From positions 6,420,471 through 6,484,470 of the forward strand of contig OY987247.1 of the NCBI GenBank assembly GCA_963920765.1: 64,000 nucleotides of DNA, in the 5' to 3' direction. The notes under the pieces were generated by a model. The model did no database searches, was not told the origin of the DNA, and saw only the letters and a list, made by a program, of their open reading frames with translations. Position numbers and translations under genes: made by a program. Shown in pieces: positions 44,507 through 55,605 of the stretch. How positions within the stretch are numbered: position 1 is the first letter of the stretch; every line of letters starts with the position of its first letter. This DNA is from Ulota crispa. Taxonomy: Eukaryota; Streptophyta; Bryopsida; Orthotrichales; Orthotrichaceae.

Positions 44507-47105
44507 TTAGCCTGTTGCCTGCTCCTTCGATTCACCAACTTCTTTCTGTGTACCTCCAGAAGCATTGAGTTTCTCAACCTGTTTCTTTAAATACGCTATT
44601 CGCAGTTTTTGTCTGTTCTTGTCAGCTATCATTTGCCGCCTCTGCTTCAAGTCCACTGCTTTTTCACGAGCTTCTATTGTTTCTTTGTTCACATCCCTGT
44701 ACATATTCAAAATGTCAGGATTATACATTGCACCAGCCATCAAACTTTATAATGAACTAAAGCTACAAGGACAAATCTAAGATAATGGAGCAATCCATAT
44801 AGGTGACCTTTTTCCATAAGTATGCCATCAATAGGTCATACATGAAGTAAATGTTACTGAAAATTATTTATTTAGAACCTAGTACATATGACAATGTATC
44901 AATAATTGAACAGTAGAAGCCAACACATAATTATACTCACTCATAACTAAAATTATAGAAACAAATGACCAGTAATACATATTTTCATGTCGTGAAACCC
45001 TCTCAAAAACAGAGACAATAGCCACGTTTAAAAAATCGCAATCAAACAAGAGAGACCACTCATAACAGCAAGAATCCAATAGAATGAATTCCCTGTTTTG
45101 CAATGCATGAAATGGACTCTAGCAAGGATAATTTCACGGAAAACCATGTACATTCAAAACTATATGCTATCATGAAGATGGAAAGAATTTTCAGAAGAGC
45201 CATTCATACTTGATGAGTTGTTTCTGCTCGATGCTGAAACCTGTAGATTTCCCCAATCCCCATCCCACACCTGATTGTGGCTTCGCCTCTGACGTACCCC
45301 TGTCAATCACAACTGGTACCTCTGCAGTTCCAAAATTCTCTCTCTCGTCGTGGTTGAAATACCCAAGCCTATCCCTCTCCATGTCCTCGGCTTCGTCACC
45401 TAAAGTCCCTTTGCGGAGAAAATCGACACAATACTTCTGATTCTCCTCTTGATCAGGTAACTCGCCCCTCACAAGTTTATCATAAAGCTCAGCTTTCTTC
45501 TCCAGAGCTGCGTAACTGTCAGCTCCAGCCTGCGTCGCCTTGAGATGGAGCTTGTCTCTGTACCAGAAAATATAAATGAAATATCAGTTTAAGAGAAGCT
45601 CACGAAACCTCCACCCCAATCAAAAACCCTAACACATAAACCGTATCAATCCAGAAAATGATCATAAAATTCCAGCGAAATCATTCCTGTCGAGTCATAC
45701 CAACTAACATAAAAACCTATGAACAACGTGCTTTTAAGAAGTTCATATCCATGATCTAATTTGTTCGGTAGTATTGAGATTGCAACGGGCCAATTGACGA
45801 CTGCTCTCTAGGGTTTTAAAAAGCTTTTTCCCCCAAGCTATCACTCGCATGATTTGACCCAAAAAGACACAAGAATATCTTTACAAACAATCTGCTGATG
45901 GCTCTCTCTGTAGCCTGCTTTCATATTCACCACGCACCTTTTAATTGTCAAGCTAGAGGACATCGTCTAGCTCATTAAAAGTAAACTTTAAGTACACCAA
46001 ATAGTGCATTTAGGTTGCCCCATGCTAATTTCTCGACATTTCACACTATTAAAATATCTACAATAACTTTTGTCAAGAACTACTGTGATAAACAATGGAA
46101 GAAGCAAGCAAAGGTTGGGCGCAACAACAAGCGCCAAAGCTAGGAAGCATGGAAGTTGGAACTTTAAACAAAATCAGAAATTATTGTAGCATGAAAAGAG
46201 TTGCATGCCCCTCTAAGTGGCCAAGGGTGAGTCATGAGGTAACTTTGCCAAGGTAAGGCAACCTAATTGTTAAGGCAACCTAAATGCACTATTTGGTGTA
46301 GCTATCTAAAACAAGATATTCCTCAAAACAATGGTGTCAAGAATTGAGCCACAGAATCTCAGCTTGAGTGCAACAATTGATTAGGTTATCTCTAGCTTCC
46401 AAGGCCTTTAATGCCCGGCCTTCCAGTTTACTAAAGCTCCAAATTATAAACCATCATTTCGTTCGTTTTTGCTAATGAGACGAGCAATCCTCCTTACAAA
46501 GGAATTACAATTTTGTTCTTTTCTAATACAATTCTCACTTTCCTAAAGAGTATAAAAATGAGATGGAAGCTCCAAAGCACAAACCATCACTTCGTTTGTT
46601 TTGCTAATGAGACAGGCAATCCTCCTTACAGAGGAATTACAATTTTATTCATTTCTGAAAAAATTATCACTTTCCTAAAGAGTATAAAAATGAGATGGAA
46701 GCTCCAAATTATAAACCATCACTTCGTTCGAGACGGGCAATCCTCTTACAAAGGAATTACAATTTTTTGTTCTTTTCTAAAACATTTATCACTTTCCTAA
46801 AAAGTATAGTATAAACATGAGATGAAAAATTCAACATACCTTGTCGCTCGGTCCTCCACACCCGAATTCTTCTTCAGAAATGCGTCGATCTTCTTCTTGG
46901 GCCTTAAAACAGTCGCATCGACGCCGAGCTCTTTCGCTCGCTCCACGTCCTTTTGCGTGCGGTACAGTTGCGCTCGAAGTTCCACGATGGACGACGGTCC
47001 TACTCCTGAGATCACTCGTTGCTTCTTCGGCATCACCGAGGACTCCGTGATCCATCCCAGCGAGTCCACACGCTCCCGCTTCTCCTTGTTGTTTCCGTCT
47101 TCCAT
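44507..47105 (-). CDS. CCDC174-like nuclear coiled-coil protein
   Basis: Exons 46840-47105, 45210-45557 and 44507-44696 join in frame (donors GTATGT and GTATGA; acceptors GTACAG) to 267 residues. The N-terminal half has the CCDC174-type signature: GPSSIVELRAQLYRTQKDVE (37-56), RPKKKIDAFLKKNSGVEDRA (68-87), then AALEKKAELYDKLVRGEL (105-122) and KYCVDFLRKG (130-139). The C-terminal third is a charged coiled coil (KETIEAREKAVDLKQRRQMI). Animal CCDC174 is nuclear and linked to RNA processing and the exon junction complex; the plant role is not defined. It is shorter than the animal protein, which has an extra C-terminal region. SYF2 was considered and does not fit. Confidence 0.8.
45993..46300. 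mobile_element. TA-flanked MITE with perfect inverted repeats in CCDC174 intron 1
   Basis: The outer 27 bp at each end (45993-46019 and 46274-46300, including TA) are perfect inverted repeats beginning TACACCAAATAGTGCATTTA. Reading TA as the duplication leaves 25-bp TIRs starting CACCAAATAG. The TA target suggests Tc1/mariner affinity. 308 bp, non-coding; perfect ends imply a recent insertion. Confidence 0.75.
46435..46805. repeat. Three ~125-bp tandem repeats in CCDC174 intron 1
   Basis: Units centred on GCAATCCTCCTTACAAAGG at about 46484, 46615 and 46737, each followed by CACTTTCCTAAAGAGTATA. The third ends within 40 bp of the exon 1 donor. Confidence 0.85.
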
Positions 47106-47416
47106 CGCTTTATGCTACGTACGAGAGAAAAAAACAATCCTGCGTTATGGAAAATGAAATTGTAGAAAAGAATTCCGCTCTCGCACGCAACGTCGTTTGC
47201 TCTAAAGGAAGAAATTGGTGCGTTGGAATAACAATTGTCGAAGTGAGGGGGTCGATAGAGCCAAACCCTAATTGAAATATGGGAGGAAAGCTGAGATGGA
47301 CGAACGAGTGGTAAAGACGAACGAGCTGGATGGACGAACGAGCGGAATTGAACGAACGAGCGGAATTGAACGAACGAGCGGGATGGATGCACGAGCTGAG
47401 TGGACGACTGAAGCAT
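47106..47416 (-). promoter_or_regulatory. Promoter-side region of the CCDC174-like gene: telo-box and 15-17-bp repeats
   Basis: AAACCCTAA (47263-47271) is a telo-box about 160 bp upstream of the start codon. Beyond it, at 47292-47407, is an array of short repeats built on GAACGAACGAGCGGAATT. The array ends at the TTAA transposon at 47421. Confidence 0.5.
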
Positions 47417-47420
47417 TTAA

Positions 47421-48122
47421 CCACTGAGCGCCCAGAGTTTTTTTGAGGGTATTCAGAGACCTATAACTTTGATCATATCTTGGATGATCCACAAAAAGTG
47501 ACCATTGAAAATAATGGAACGCCTACTTAGAAAAGGGCGTGTAAATTTTGTTCGATGGGAGATTATAACATTTGATCAAACAACACGTGATGGCAAAATC
47601 TCATTTTTTGGTAGGCAATTGCTATTTGTTGTTTTTTACAAAATTCTATAAGCCCTTGATTCATCTCAAATTATGTGGGTAGCAAGATTTGATGTGAATG
47701 CACACACTCACAAATCATCAAAGAATGTACTTTTTTGAATGCTAAGTTTGAAGGTTTCAAATTGCAATGGCACAGAAAACGATGTCCAACAAAGTTGATG
47801 AGAATTATCTTGAAAAGGGCCTAGGACATGATTGAACCCTTGCCAGTGAATTCCTTGTTATTACAAAATACATTGCAAGGAAGTTTGCAAGGGGCTTGTA
47901 AGATGCTCCTTGCCAACTCGCTGCTTATGGTGTTCCATTCAATCATGACTCCCTAGCTACTTGTACAACATTTGACTTGACTTGCCATTATTTCACTTGC
48001 AAGGACCACTTGATTATCGTGATAATTGTAGTTTAGTACAAAATCAAAAAAATAGATCCAATCCCCCCAAGGGCCTAGTGAAATCCTATTCAATAGGATC
48101 TTGCCTGTGGGGCGCTCAGGGG
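47421..48122. mobile_element. TTAA-flanked piggyBac-like element (copy A)
   Basis: TTAA (47417-47420) then CCACTGAGCGCCCAGAG; right end in reverse complement CCCCTGAGCGCCCCACAGG, then TTAA (48123-48126). 702 bp with no transposase frame. It lies about 315 bp upstream of the CCDC174-like start codon. Confidence 0.8.
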
Positions 48123-48126
48123 TTAA

Positions 48127-49089
48127 AGTCATTCATCGTTCACTTAAGGTAGGTAGTTAGGAACACCCATAAGCGTTAGTGTCCCCATAACCGTCACCTC
48201 TAAAATCTTGAAAAATTTGTAGAAGTAAATAGATGTAATTACAAGGATGTATATGTACATGGAATTGTGACTCTCAATGAAAATTGGACATGCCAATGAG
48301 AGCCATGATTGTAATCAAAGGCGTAGTAGGGTGTAAGGAATTTTTGTTATGCCAAGGTACAAATTAAAACAACTAAGATGGCCCCTTGAAAGGGGTTCTT
48401 AGGGTCCTTGTGGAGGGTTCATACTTTTTCTAATGGGTAAAGGTAATAATTTGCCCCCTAGCTAAGCTTTTCCGTTGGTCGTTGTTCAATTGCAACCTCC
48501 ATTGTGGTTGGGTCTCTAAATCCAAATCTAAGTTCAAGCTTTCAATTTTCAAATTTTTAATGATACATATTTGACATTTACCTCTTCCTTGCAAGGTTTT
48601 TTTAGTGGTGATATTTTGCCACCTCTAACAAACTTCAGCCAATGACTGCTTTTCCCTCAATATATTTTCCGATGTGAAGCTGACAGCAGAGTCCTTTGTG
48701 TCAATTAAAAAAAACTTTGCTCCCATGGTGTGCATATATTAAACCCTAGGTGTGCTCATATCAATTCCCATAAATAAACTTGCACAAAATGTTGGTCACC
48801 TTAGTTGCAAGACCTACTTTTGATATATGATGAGGCCCAAGGTTTGGGAAGAACCGGCGGCTAGTTCAAAGCTAGCCGGTTGAAATGAGAAAAAAGCCAT
48901 TTACAGTTTGTAGACATTGGCTGAAAAATTGGTTGAAAATTTGATTTTTTAATGTCTATAGTACAAAATAGAGAAAATAACCAAAAAAGTTCTTTGATAA
49001 ACAGACCCCAATGGGGTCTAGTTTTGGTATTTTTAATTGTTAGGCTTGTTTTTGAAATACGGTCAATTGTCAAGCCTATTTTTGATATT
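48127..49089. other. Intergenic stretch, no gene seen
   Basis: AT-rich with only short open frames; no terminal repeat or RNA gene was recognised. Confidence 0.6.
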
Positions 49090-49096
49090 TTCCCTT

Positions 49097-50619
49097 GGGA
49101 AATGATACATGTACCACCCCTTCTTGACTACTCTACCACACCCTATTATATATAGTCAATATTTAAAGTTTAAAAATAGGTGTGGACCACAAGAAAAGAC
49201 ATCACTAATTTGGAAATACAACTTGACATAGTAGTTGCAACTTTAATTTGGATTTTTTTAGCTTTAGATCATGCTCATAACACCAATTAAAAAATCTAAA
49301 TTAGGTTTAGTTTAATTCTTATTTTTTTAAATTGATACCATGAGCAAGATTAAGAGCTGAAAAGTGAAAAAAAAAATTGCATCTTCTATGTCAAGTTGTA
49401 TTTTCAAATTAGTGATGTTTTTCCCATCTCATGGTCCACACCTATTTTAATATTGTAAACTAGTACTGAGACCCGTCATTCCAACGGAGTGCATGAATGC
49501 AATTTTAAAAAATGAATGTGCACATAACCTATGTCTTTTCCCAACCTTTTCCTCTTCCTCCTCCTTCGCTAATTTCAAAATTTGAGAAACATAGAGGCAT
49601 AGAGAGCCTCAAATTTTTAATACTTTAAAATATCAAATTTGAAAAATTCAAATACATTTTGGCAATTTATTCCAATGACTTTTCACCATCCATATGCTTT
49701 TTCCTCTCCCTTTGTAGCATTTCACCCCCTCTATGGGTGCCTTTTCCTCTCCAATGAGACAATGACCAAGTAGTAATAAGTAAAAGGATTGTAGTAAAAA
49801 GATTGCTACGTAAATCATATTCTATTATATAGATAGACAAGTCTTGATCCCATTTTGCTACCGCAAAATGGTCTCAAGACTAGTCTATCATGGTGGTGTG
49901 GGATTTGAGTTGGGGGATTTTGGAAAAAAAAAGGAAAAAAATTTACTAAAGAAGGAGGTAGCCCCATTTAGCATAGCAAAGGTAAATGTGATGTTTCCAT
50001 TTAGCATAAGTACATGAGTTTGCAACCCCATTTAGAATTTTTTTGGAGAAATTCAACTTGAATTTTTTAGTAGAAATTTCATTTAAAAGAAAAGATTGGA
50101 ATTAAATCAATCTAAAGAACTAAAATTAAATAATTCTAATATAGATTTTTTAATAATTTGAGCAAATTACAATGTTCATTAGAAGTTACTTTAGTAAAAA
50201 GAAATATATGCCATTCATAAAAAGAGTACAAAGAAATTTGATATTTTCTAAAATTAAATTAAAAAATATCCAATGAGGCACGATTAAATTTGAACAATTA
50301 CAAACATGCCCTTTCATTTACCTCCTTATTGTTTCAATTTGGATTTCAAATCAATTTGTCTCTTCATCTCTCCTTCCCCACCTCTTGGAAAAAAGTCCAA
50401 TGGATTTGCCCTTTCACACCCAACACCCATGCCATTGTTTTTTCAATTTGCCCCTTGACCCTCAGCCAATCACGAACTATCAAACTGATACACAAACACA
50501 CACAAACAAACATAAAATACACTACCAAGAGTAGACATTTTTTTATAAAGAAGATATTGACCATATATAGTAGGGTGTGATAGAATAGTCAACAAGGGGT
50601 GGTACATGTATCAATTACC
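49097..50619. mobile_element. 8-bp-TSD-type MITE (family B, copy 2) holding a Helitron-like insert
   Basis: Outer ends GGGAAATGATACATGTACCA and, inverted, GGTAATTGATACATGTACCA; interior arms match 36790-37201. TTCCCTT is duplicated at 49090-49096 and 50620-50626 (7-8 bp). Without the 1095-bp insert at 49460-50554 the MITE would be 428 bp. The right edge is 340 bp upstream of the dehydrogenase start codon. Confidence 0.8.
49460..50554 (-). mobile_element. Helitron-like non-autonomous element
   Basis: Read on the minus strand it begins TC (TCTTCTTTATAAAAA) and ends CTAG, and sits exactly between A and T of the host MITE, as the uninterrupted copy 1 shows. A short hairpin (CCGT...ACGG) lies 9 nt before the terminal CTAG. 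A second, opposite-strand terminus of the same type lies inside at 49845-49883: a 9-bp hairpin CCATTTTGC/GCAAAATGG, then TCTCAAGA, then CTAG before T. No Rep/helicase coding is present. Confidence 0.65.
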
Positions 50620-50626
50620 TTCCCTT

Positions 50627-50959
50627 TCATCAAACAACGAGTGTCGGTGTCGGTGGGCAAGTCACCTCGTCCACCTTCGTCCACCTCCGTCCAACAGAAT
50701 CCAACCCGACGTCCCACCTTTTCAACCATCCATCGCATGAACGTTCGTCTCCACTTTCCGACCCCCCTCAGTTCCACCTGGCCCCACTACACAAATGTCC
50801 CACCAATCGCCACCCTCCACGTCACCAAAGTCCTCCCTCCATAGAAGCACATCTCGTCTCCGTTCTCCTTCAAAAACACTATCTCTACAGCTTCAGTGTG
50901 TTTTTCTTCCTCTCCATTTCATTTCGTTGTAAACATTTCTAGTGAAGAAGCTCGCAATC
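50627..50959 (+). promoter_or_regulatory. Upstream region of the short-chain dehydrogenase gene
   Basis: C/T-rich stretch with many CCACC runs between the MITE and the start codon. No clear TATA box is seen. The compact promoter directly abuts the transposon pair at 49097-50619. Confidence 0.35.
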
Positions 50960-53900
50960 ATGAGCCGCGCTCTACTCTTCGACGTGGCCGCCAAGTAATT
51001 CCGCTTCCTCTGCTCCTCCTTCACCTGAAATTTTCACCGCATTGATCACAAAAGAAATGCATATCGTATCAGTACATTCATTCTGCTTGTTAGCAAATCT
51101 TGGTCAAATATCATGTCCATCTCTGTTTCTCGACTTGTTTGAATCGAAATTGCAATGATCGCAAAGAAGCGCGTAGTTTATCACACATTCATTCGAAAAT
51201 GTTAGCTAATCGTGGTCAAATATTAAGTCCTTCTCTGTTTCTCGACTTGTTTGAGTTGCAATTGCATTGATAGCTAGGAAGTGCGTAGTTTAGAAGTACA
51301 TTCATTCTGTTTGTTAGCAAATCGTGGTCAAGTATCATGTTCTTCTCTGTTTCTCGACTTATTTGAATTGAAATTGCATTGATCGCAAAGAAGTGCGTAG
51401 TTATTCATTCGAAGATGTTAGCAAATCGTGGTCAAGTAAGTTATCATGTCCTTCTCTGTTTCCGACTTGTTTTAATTGTAATTGCATTGATCGCAAAGAA
51501 GTGCATTGTTTATCAATACACTCATTCGAAAATGTTAGAAATCGTGGTCAAATATTATATCCTTCCCTGTTTCTCGACTTGTTTGAGTTGCAATTGCATT
51601 GATCACAAACGAAGTCTATGTTTTATCAGTATATTCATTCTGTTTGTCAGCTAATCGTGGTCAAATATTATGTCCTGCTCTGTTTCTCGACTTGTTTGAA
51701 TTGCAAATGCATTGATCGCAAAGTGCGTAGTTTATCAATACATTCATTCTGTTTGTTAGCAAAATCGTGGTCAAGAATCATGTCCTGCTCTGTTTCCGAC
51801 TTGTTTGAATCGAAATTGCATTGATCGCGGTGTTTTGACGGAGCTTTGACGGCCGTGACGTTCTGGAATTTCTGTGTTTAATCAGGTGGTGGTCAAAAAG
51901 CACCGTAGCTGTAGTGACGGGAAGCAACAAGGGCTTAGGCGAAGTGATCGCCCTAACGCTCGCGAGAAACGGCGTCACGGTTGTGTCCACGGCGAGAGAC
52001 ACTGCCCGAGGGCTTGCTGCCGTCAATGGCGCTGTGAAGACGGAGCCGCAGCTCAAGGAGTTTCTTCATTTCCACCAGCTCGACGTCACTGCGGACCAAT
52101 CCGTGGCCGAGTTGGCATCTTACTTGCAAGAGACCTTTGGCGGTATTGATATCCTTGTATGTTTTCTTTCTCAACTCCATTGCTTCCAGTTTTTGCAACA
52201 TCTTTCCGTTTCCACCTTACTTGTTAAAAATTTGTTGTAGATGACTATTAAACATTTGATATTCTTGTAAGCTGTTCTCTGTCCGTTGTTTCCATTGTTT
52301 GCAGATTCTATCCACTTCCACATTGTTTGTTTAAAACTTATTGTAGAGGACTCCATTAAGCACACGCTCTCTTGAAATCAAATCTTTAATGTTGTAAGTT
52401 TTGTCTCTCCAGTGTTTCCATTTCATTGCAATGTCTTTCCATTTCCACGTGATTTGTTTCAATTTTTTGTACAGGACTCTATCATGTATACACTCTCTTG
52501 AAACCAAATCTTTTAATGACTTCTTATGCAATCGTTCAAGGTGGAAGGTTGTAGATCATAATTGAAAGGCTAAAGGATTGTTTTCATGCAAAGATCAGAA
52601 AGATCAGTGGCTGCAGCATTTTATCAAGCCATGCTTAAACCGAAACCGATCTTGCTTACTGAGTGCAAACCAAGGGCCGGTTTACACTATGTTCCAAATC
52701 CAGTGGAAATCTTTAATTTTGATTGGTTGAGAGCTGAAAATGAAGACTTTGCAATTCATAATACGTCTGTTCTAAGTTCCGTGTCCCGATTCACTTAGAA
52801 ACTGCCTTACATGACAAGACTTTTTTGAAAGTTTTGACGTCATAAGAAGGTAAAATAAGAAACAAAACTTCAACTCAAGTCCCATAAATTTTTCCTTATA
52901 AGTTTTTTATGACTTTCAGTAGTATTTCATTTTGTCGAACAAGCTAGAATCTTACGTTGAGTTGAAGTGGGACTTGTTTAGTTGCAACGTGCGACTTGGT
53001 GTGAAACCCCGTAACTCTACTGAAAGTGATAAGTTTCTAAGGTCAACATAAAAGATGCAATTAGCTCTCTTCTTGTCTACTTTACGTTTAAGTAGCTAAT
53101 TATTCTAATTACAGAGATAGGCTTCTTGGAGATCTTGTTCTTTTGATAGTCTTTGACATGAAAGTGATCAATGTTCCCAAATGAGGTTTTCACAATTAGC
53201 TCAAGTGGCTAAAACACCACTAAATTATGCTAAACTAATCAAGTTGTACATTCTCAGCCAACAGTTATGCGTTCTTATCTAAAGCGTGAGCAGTTTTCCA
53301 TGTAGCAATATTTGCATATAATGTTGCTAACCACGCATTCTGAAGAGATCCTCTCCACCCATGGGTGTGTCTCTAGATGAGTTGCCACAATGTTCGAACC
53401 AAACAAACATGTTTTTGTTGTAGCAATCAATAAATCTGGTATATTTTTTGCTAATTCTAGCAGTTGTGGGGATTGGCAGGTAAACAATGCGGCAGTGAGT
53501 TGGACGTCCGAGGCGGATAATTACAACGACGCATTGTCTACAATTGAAACTAATTACTTTGGCGTGAGAAGAGTTACTGAAAAGCTATTGCCGTTGTTGA
53601 GAGCTTCGCCTTTTGGAGCTCGTATTGTCATGGTCTCTTCCCAAGTTGGCCAAACGGAGGTACTTAATAACTTACAATTTATCTTTCCTCTCTCTCTCTC
53701 TGCTAATGAATTGAGAATTAGAGACTTAGCTAAACAGATCCACCCCTTACTTAGGCCCTAACTGCTGAAGGCTCACACAGGAGGATAAGAGAAATAAAAG
53801 CTAATGGAGGTGTAGATTGTTGCTCCACCATGTCTTTAACTCTTGACAAGCTCAATTTTTTTTAAGTATGTCATTTCATCACCTTGAAAGCTCCTCTTGT

Positions 53901-55096
53901 AGATTGAAAAAGATTAGTGGTGGATTCATAATGATGGATGGACTTGGAGTGATAAGTTGACGGTTGACTCTGTATTGACTTTGATAGACAAATGGCATTA
54001 GAATTTGAGTTGTAAAAAACAAGGGAGAAGTGATAAAAAAAAAACTTGAAAATATTTACAAATCATAACTAGAAGGGTATTAAAGTTCCCTTACAAAATA
54101 TGCAGTTATTTTTAAGGAAATTTTTATGGATATCCCTGAAGTTTGCCATATTTGTATAGATACCCTGATTTTTCAGAAATTGCACAAATACCCTTGGACC
54201 ATAATTTTAAGAGGTTTGTTTTGTTATGCGCGCTCCTTCTTTCGTGACCAATGTTAAAGCGAGAACTGCAATAGAACGGAAAAAAAACAATGTGCGCACA
54301 AGGGAGAAAGAAGTGGCATGCACAATAGAACAAACGCCTGCAAATTATGGTCCAAAGGTATATGTGCAATTTCTGAAAAATCAGGGATATCTATACAAGT
54401 ATGGCAAACTTAAGGGATATCCATAAAACTTACCCTACTTTTAAATCCAATGATGGAGTATGCAAGAAAGAATCCAAGGATAGAATCTATCTTCTTGTCC
54501 CCAACTCTACGCATGCCAATTCTGTTATCTTTTATCTTCCCTACATTCTACAAAAGTCACCAAGAAGCTGAAATTAGTCCCCAAACTCCGAAAGTTTCTG
54601 ATTTTATCTATTTATTTTTTTGCTGATGGAACAGAACTTCGAACACAACGAGTACCTCAAGGGGAAGATTGCAGAAGCGTTAAAGGAGCCATTGGAAACA
54701 ACTATCCCAGATGCTCTTGCAACCAAGTATTTGGAAGACGTGAAAGCGGGAAGAGCACTGGAGGAGAATTGGGGGAAGAACCTGTTCCAGTACCGAGAGT
54801 CAAAGCTCTTCCTCAACATCTACACACGCGTCTTAGCATCGCAGCTGCTCCAGAGCAGACCCGAGGGTCGGAAGATCTTCGTGAACGCCGTCTGCCCGGG
54901 AGCCATGAAGACCGATTTCCTCAACTCTTTCATAAACAAAGTGGGTGCTGCCAAAGCCGAGGAGATGTCGGCGTCGGTGCGGTGGACGTCGAAGGAGCAG
55001 GCTGGCGTCGCATGTGCGTCTCTGGCGCTCTTGCCTGTTGACAAGTGTTCTCAGGGCAAGTTTTTCGTTAAGGAACTCGAAGAAAGGGCTTGGTAA
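50960..55096 (+). CDS. Carbonyl-reductase-like short-chain dehydrogenase/reductase
   Basis: Exons 50960-50994, 51886-52156, 53480-53659 and 54635-55096 join in frame to 315 residues. The plant-type start KWWSKSTVAVVTGSNKGLG holds the NADP(H)-binding TGxxxGxG (residues 23-30). NNAAV follows at 104-108, the catalytic serine region is VSS (154-156), the catalytic Y/K pair is in YRESK (215-219), and PGAMKTDF is the usual PG motif. The ~50-residue insertion between VSS and YxxxK is characteristic of the carbonyl-reductase/menthol-dehydrogenase/salutaridine-reductase group. It should be a monomeric NADPH-dependent ketone or aldehyde reductase; the substrate cannot be inferred. All catalytic residues are present. 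Introns 1 and 2 carry tandem repeats and intron 3 a MITE. Confidence 0.93.
51090..51835 (+). repeat. About seven ~110-bp tandem repeats filling intron 1 of the dehydrogenase gene
   Basis: The landmark AATCGTGGTCAA (or a close variant) recurs at about 51094, 51205, 51322, 51423, 51540, 51652 and 51763, each followed by TCTGTTTCTCGACTTGTTTG and GCATTGATCGCAAAG. They occupy most of the 891-bp intron and stop about 50 bp before the acceptor. Confidence 0.9.
52130..52515 (+). repeat. Tandem repeats duplicating the exon 2 splice donor
   Basis: Roughly 120-bp units begin at the exon 2 end. GATATCCTTGTATG (used donor, GT at 52157) is echoed by GATATTCTTGTAAG (GT at 52267) and GTTGTAAGT (GT at 52394), each followed by a TTTCCATT...GCA and TCTTTCCATTTCCAC-like tail. 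The copies carry donor-like GTAAGC and GTAAGT. Confidence 0.65.
52516..53479 (+). other. Remainder of dehydrogenase intron 2
   Basis: No exon or element recognised. It ends with the acceptor GATTGGCAG before GTAAACAATGCG. Short open frames here lack support. Confidence 0.55.
54116..54435. mobile_element. Mutator-like MITE, copy c, in dehydrogenase intron 3
   Basis: Ends GGAAATTTTTATGGATATCC and, inverted, GGGTAAGTTTTATGGATATC. Flanking nonamers TATTTTTAA and TACTTTTAA match at 8 of 9. 320 bp with the same internal motifs as copies a, b and d. Confidence 0.85.
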
Positions 55097-55533
55097 AATA
55101 AATTAAGGTAAGGATGCTCACATTCCGCTCGCACATTTTGAACCGTACAAGTAGCCTATAGTGAAATGATGCAGTGGGTGGTTCTTATTAAATTGGTCTC
55201 TTACAGTCATTGTATGGAAGAAAAGGTGTTTATAATTGCAAGAGTCAATTATTCTTCTTACTTTTCCAAATCTCTTCACAATTTGCAAGTGAACGGTTCT
55301 TGGAAGGTTTAGGGCCATAAATAGGGACCTATGACACATTCACTTTGAAAATTCATAAGTAACTCAAAAATGCTTCAAAAAATATGTAACAACTTGTGTT
55401 ACATTCCGCATCTGTTTCTCTTTGTCTGAAAAATGAACTGAAAATCCTCCCATCCATGGAAAACCATGAAAAAGGTGGATGAGCCCTTAAATGGGCGGTT
55501 TTTTAGCCTTCTACCTTACGAACAAATATTCTG

Positions 55534-55605
55534 ACAAGTGTTCTCAGGGGAAGTTTTTCGTCAAGGAACTCGAAGAAAGGGCTTGGTAAAATAAGTTAGG
55601 AGCTA
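55534..55605 (+). pseudogene. Duplicated 3' coding end of the dehydrogenase gene
   Basis: Near-copy of 55036-55107: the last ~20 codons (DKCSQGKFFVKELEERAW), the stop and a few bases beyond. Two differences inside the coding part (GGC/GGG and GTT/GTC) are synonymous. It has no upstream exon and lies about 440 bp downstream of the true stop. The sequence 55108-55533 between the copies holds no other feature. Confidence 0.85.

Noticed and set aside
44507-47105. SYF2 splicing factor as the identity of this gene
   Set aside because: The C-terminal SYF2 core is absent, while the SSIVELRAQLYRTQ and RPKKKIDAFLKK blocks match the CCDC174 type.
49460-49883. A 424-bp TIR transposon ending CTAGT...ACTAG
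   Set aside because: The empty-site comparison shows that the insertion continues to 50554, and each end has Helitron-type hairpin-CTAG-T structure. Kept only as a fallback.
51090-51835. CRISPR-like array
   Set aside because: The ~110-bp units are contiguous and lack short identical repeats separated by unique spacers; they are an ordinary intronic tandem repeat.
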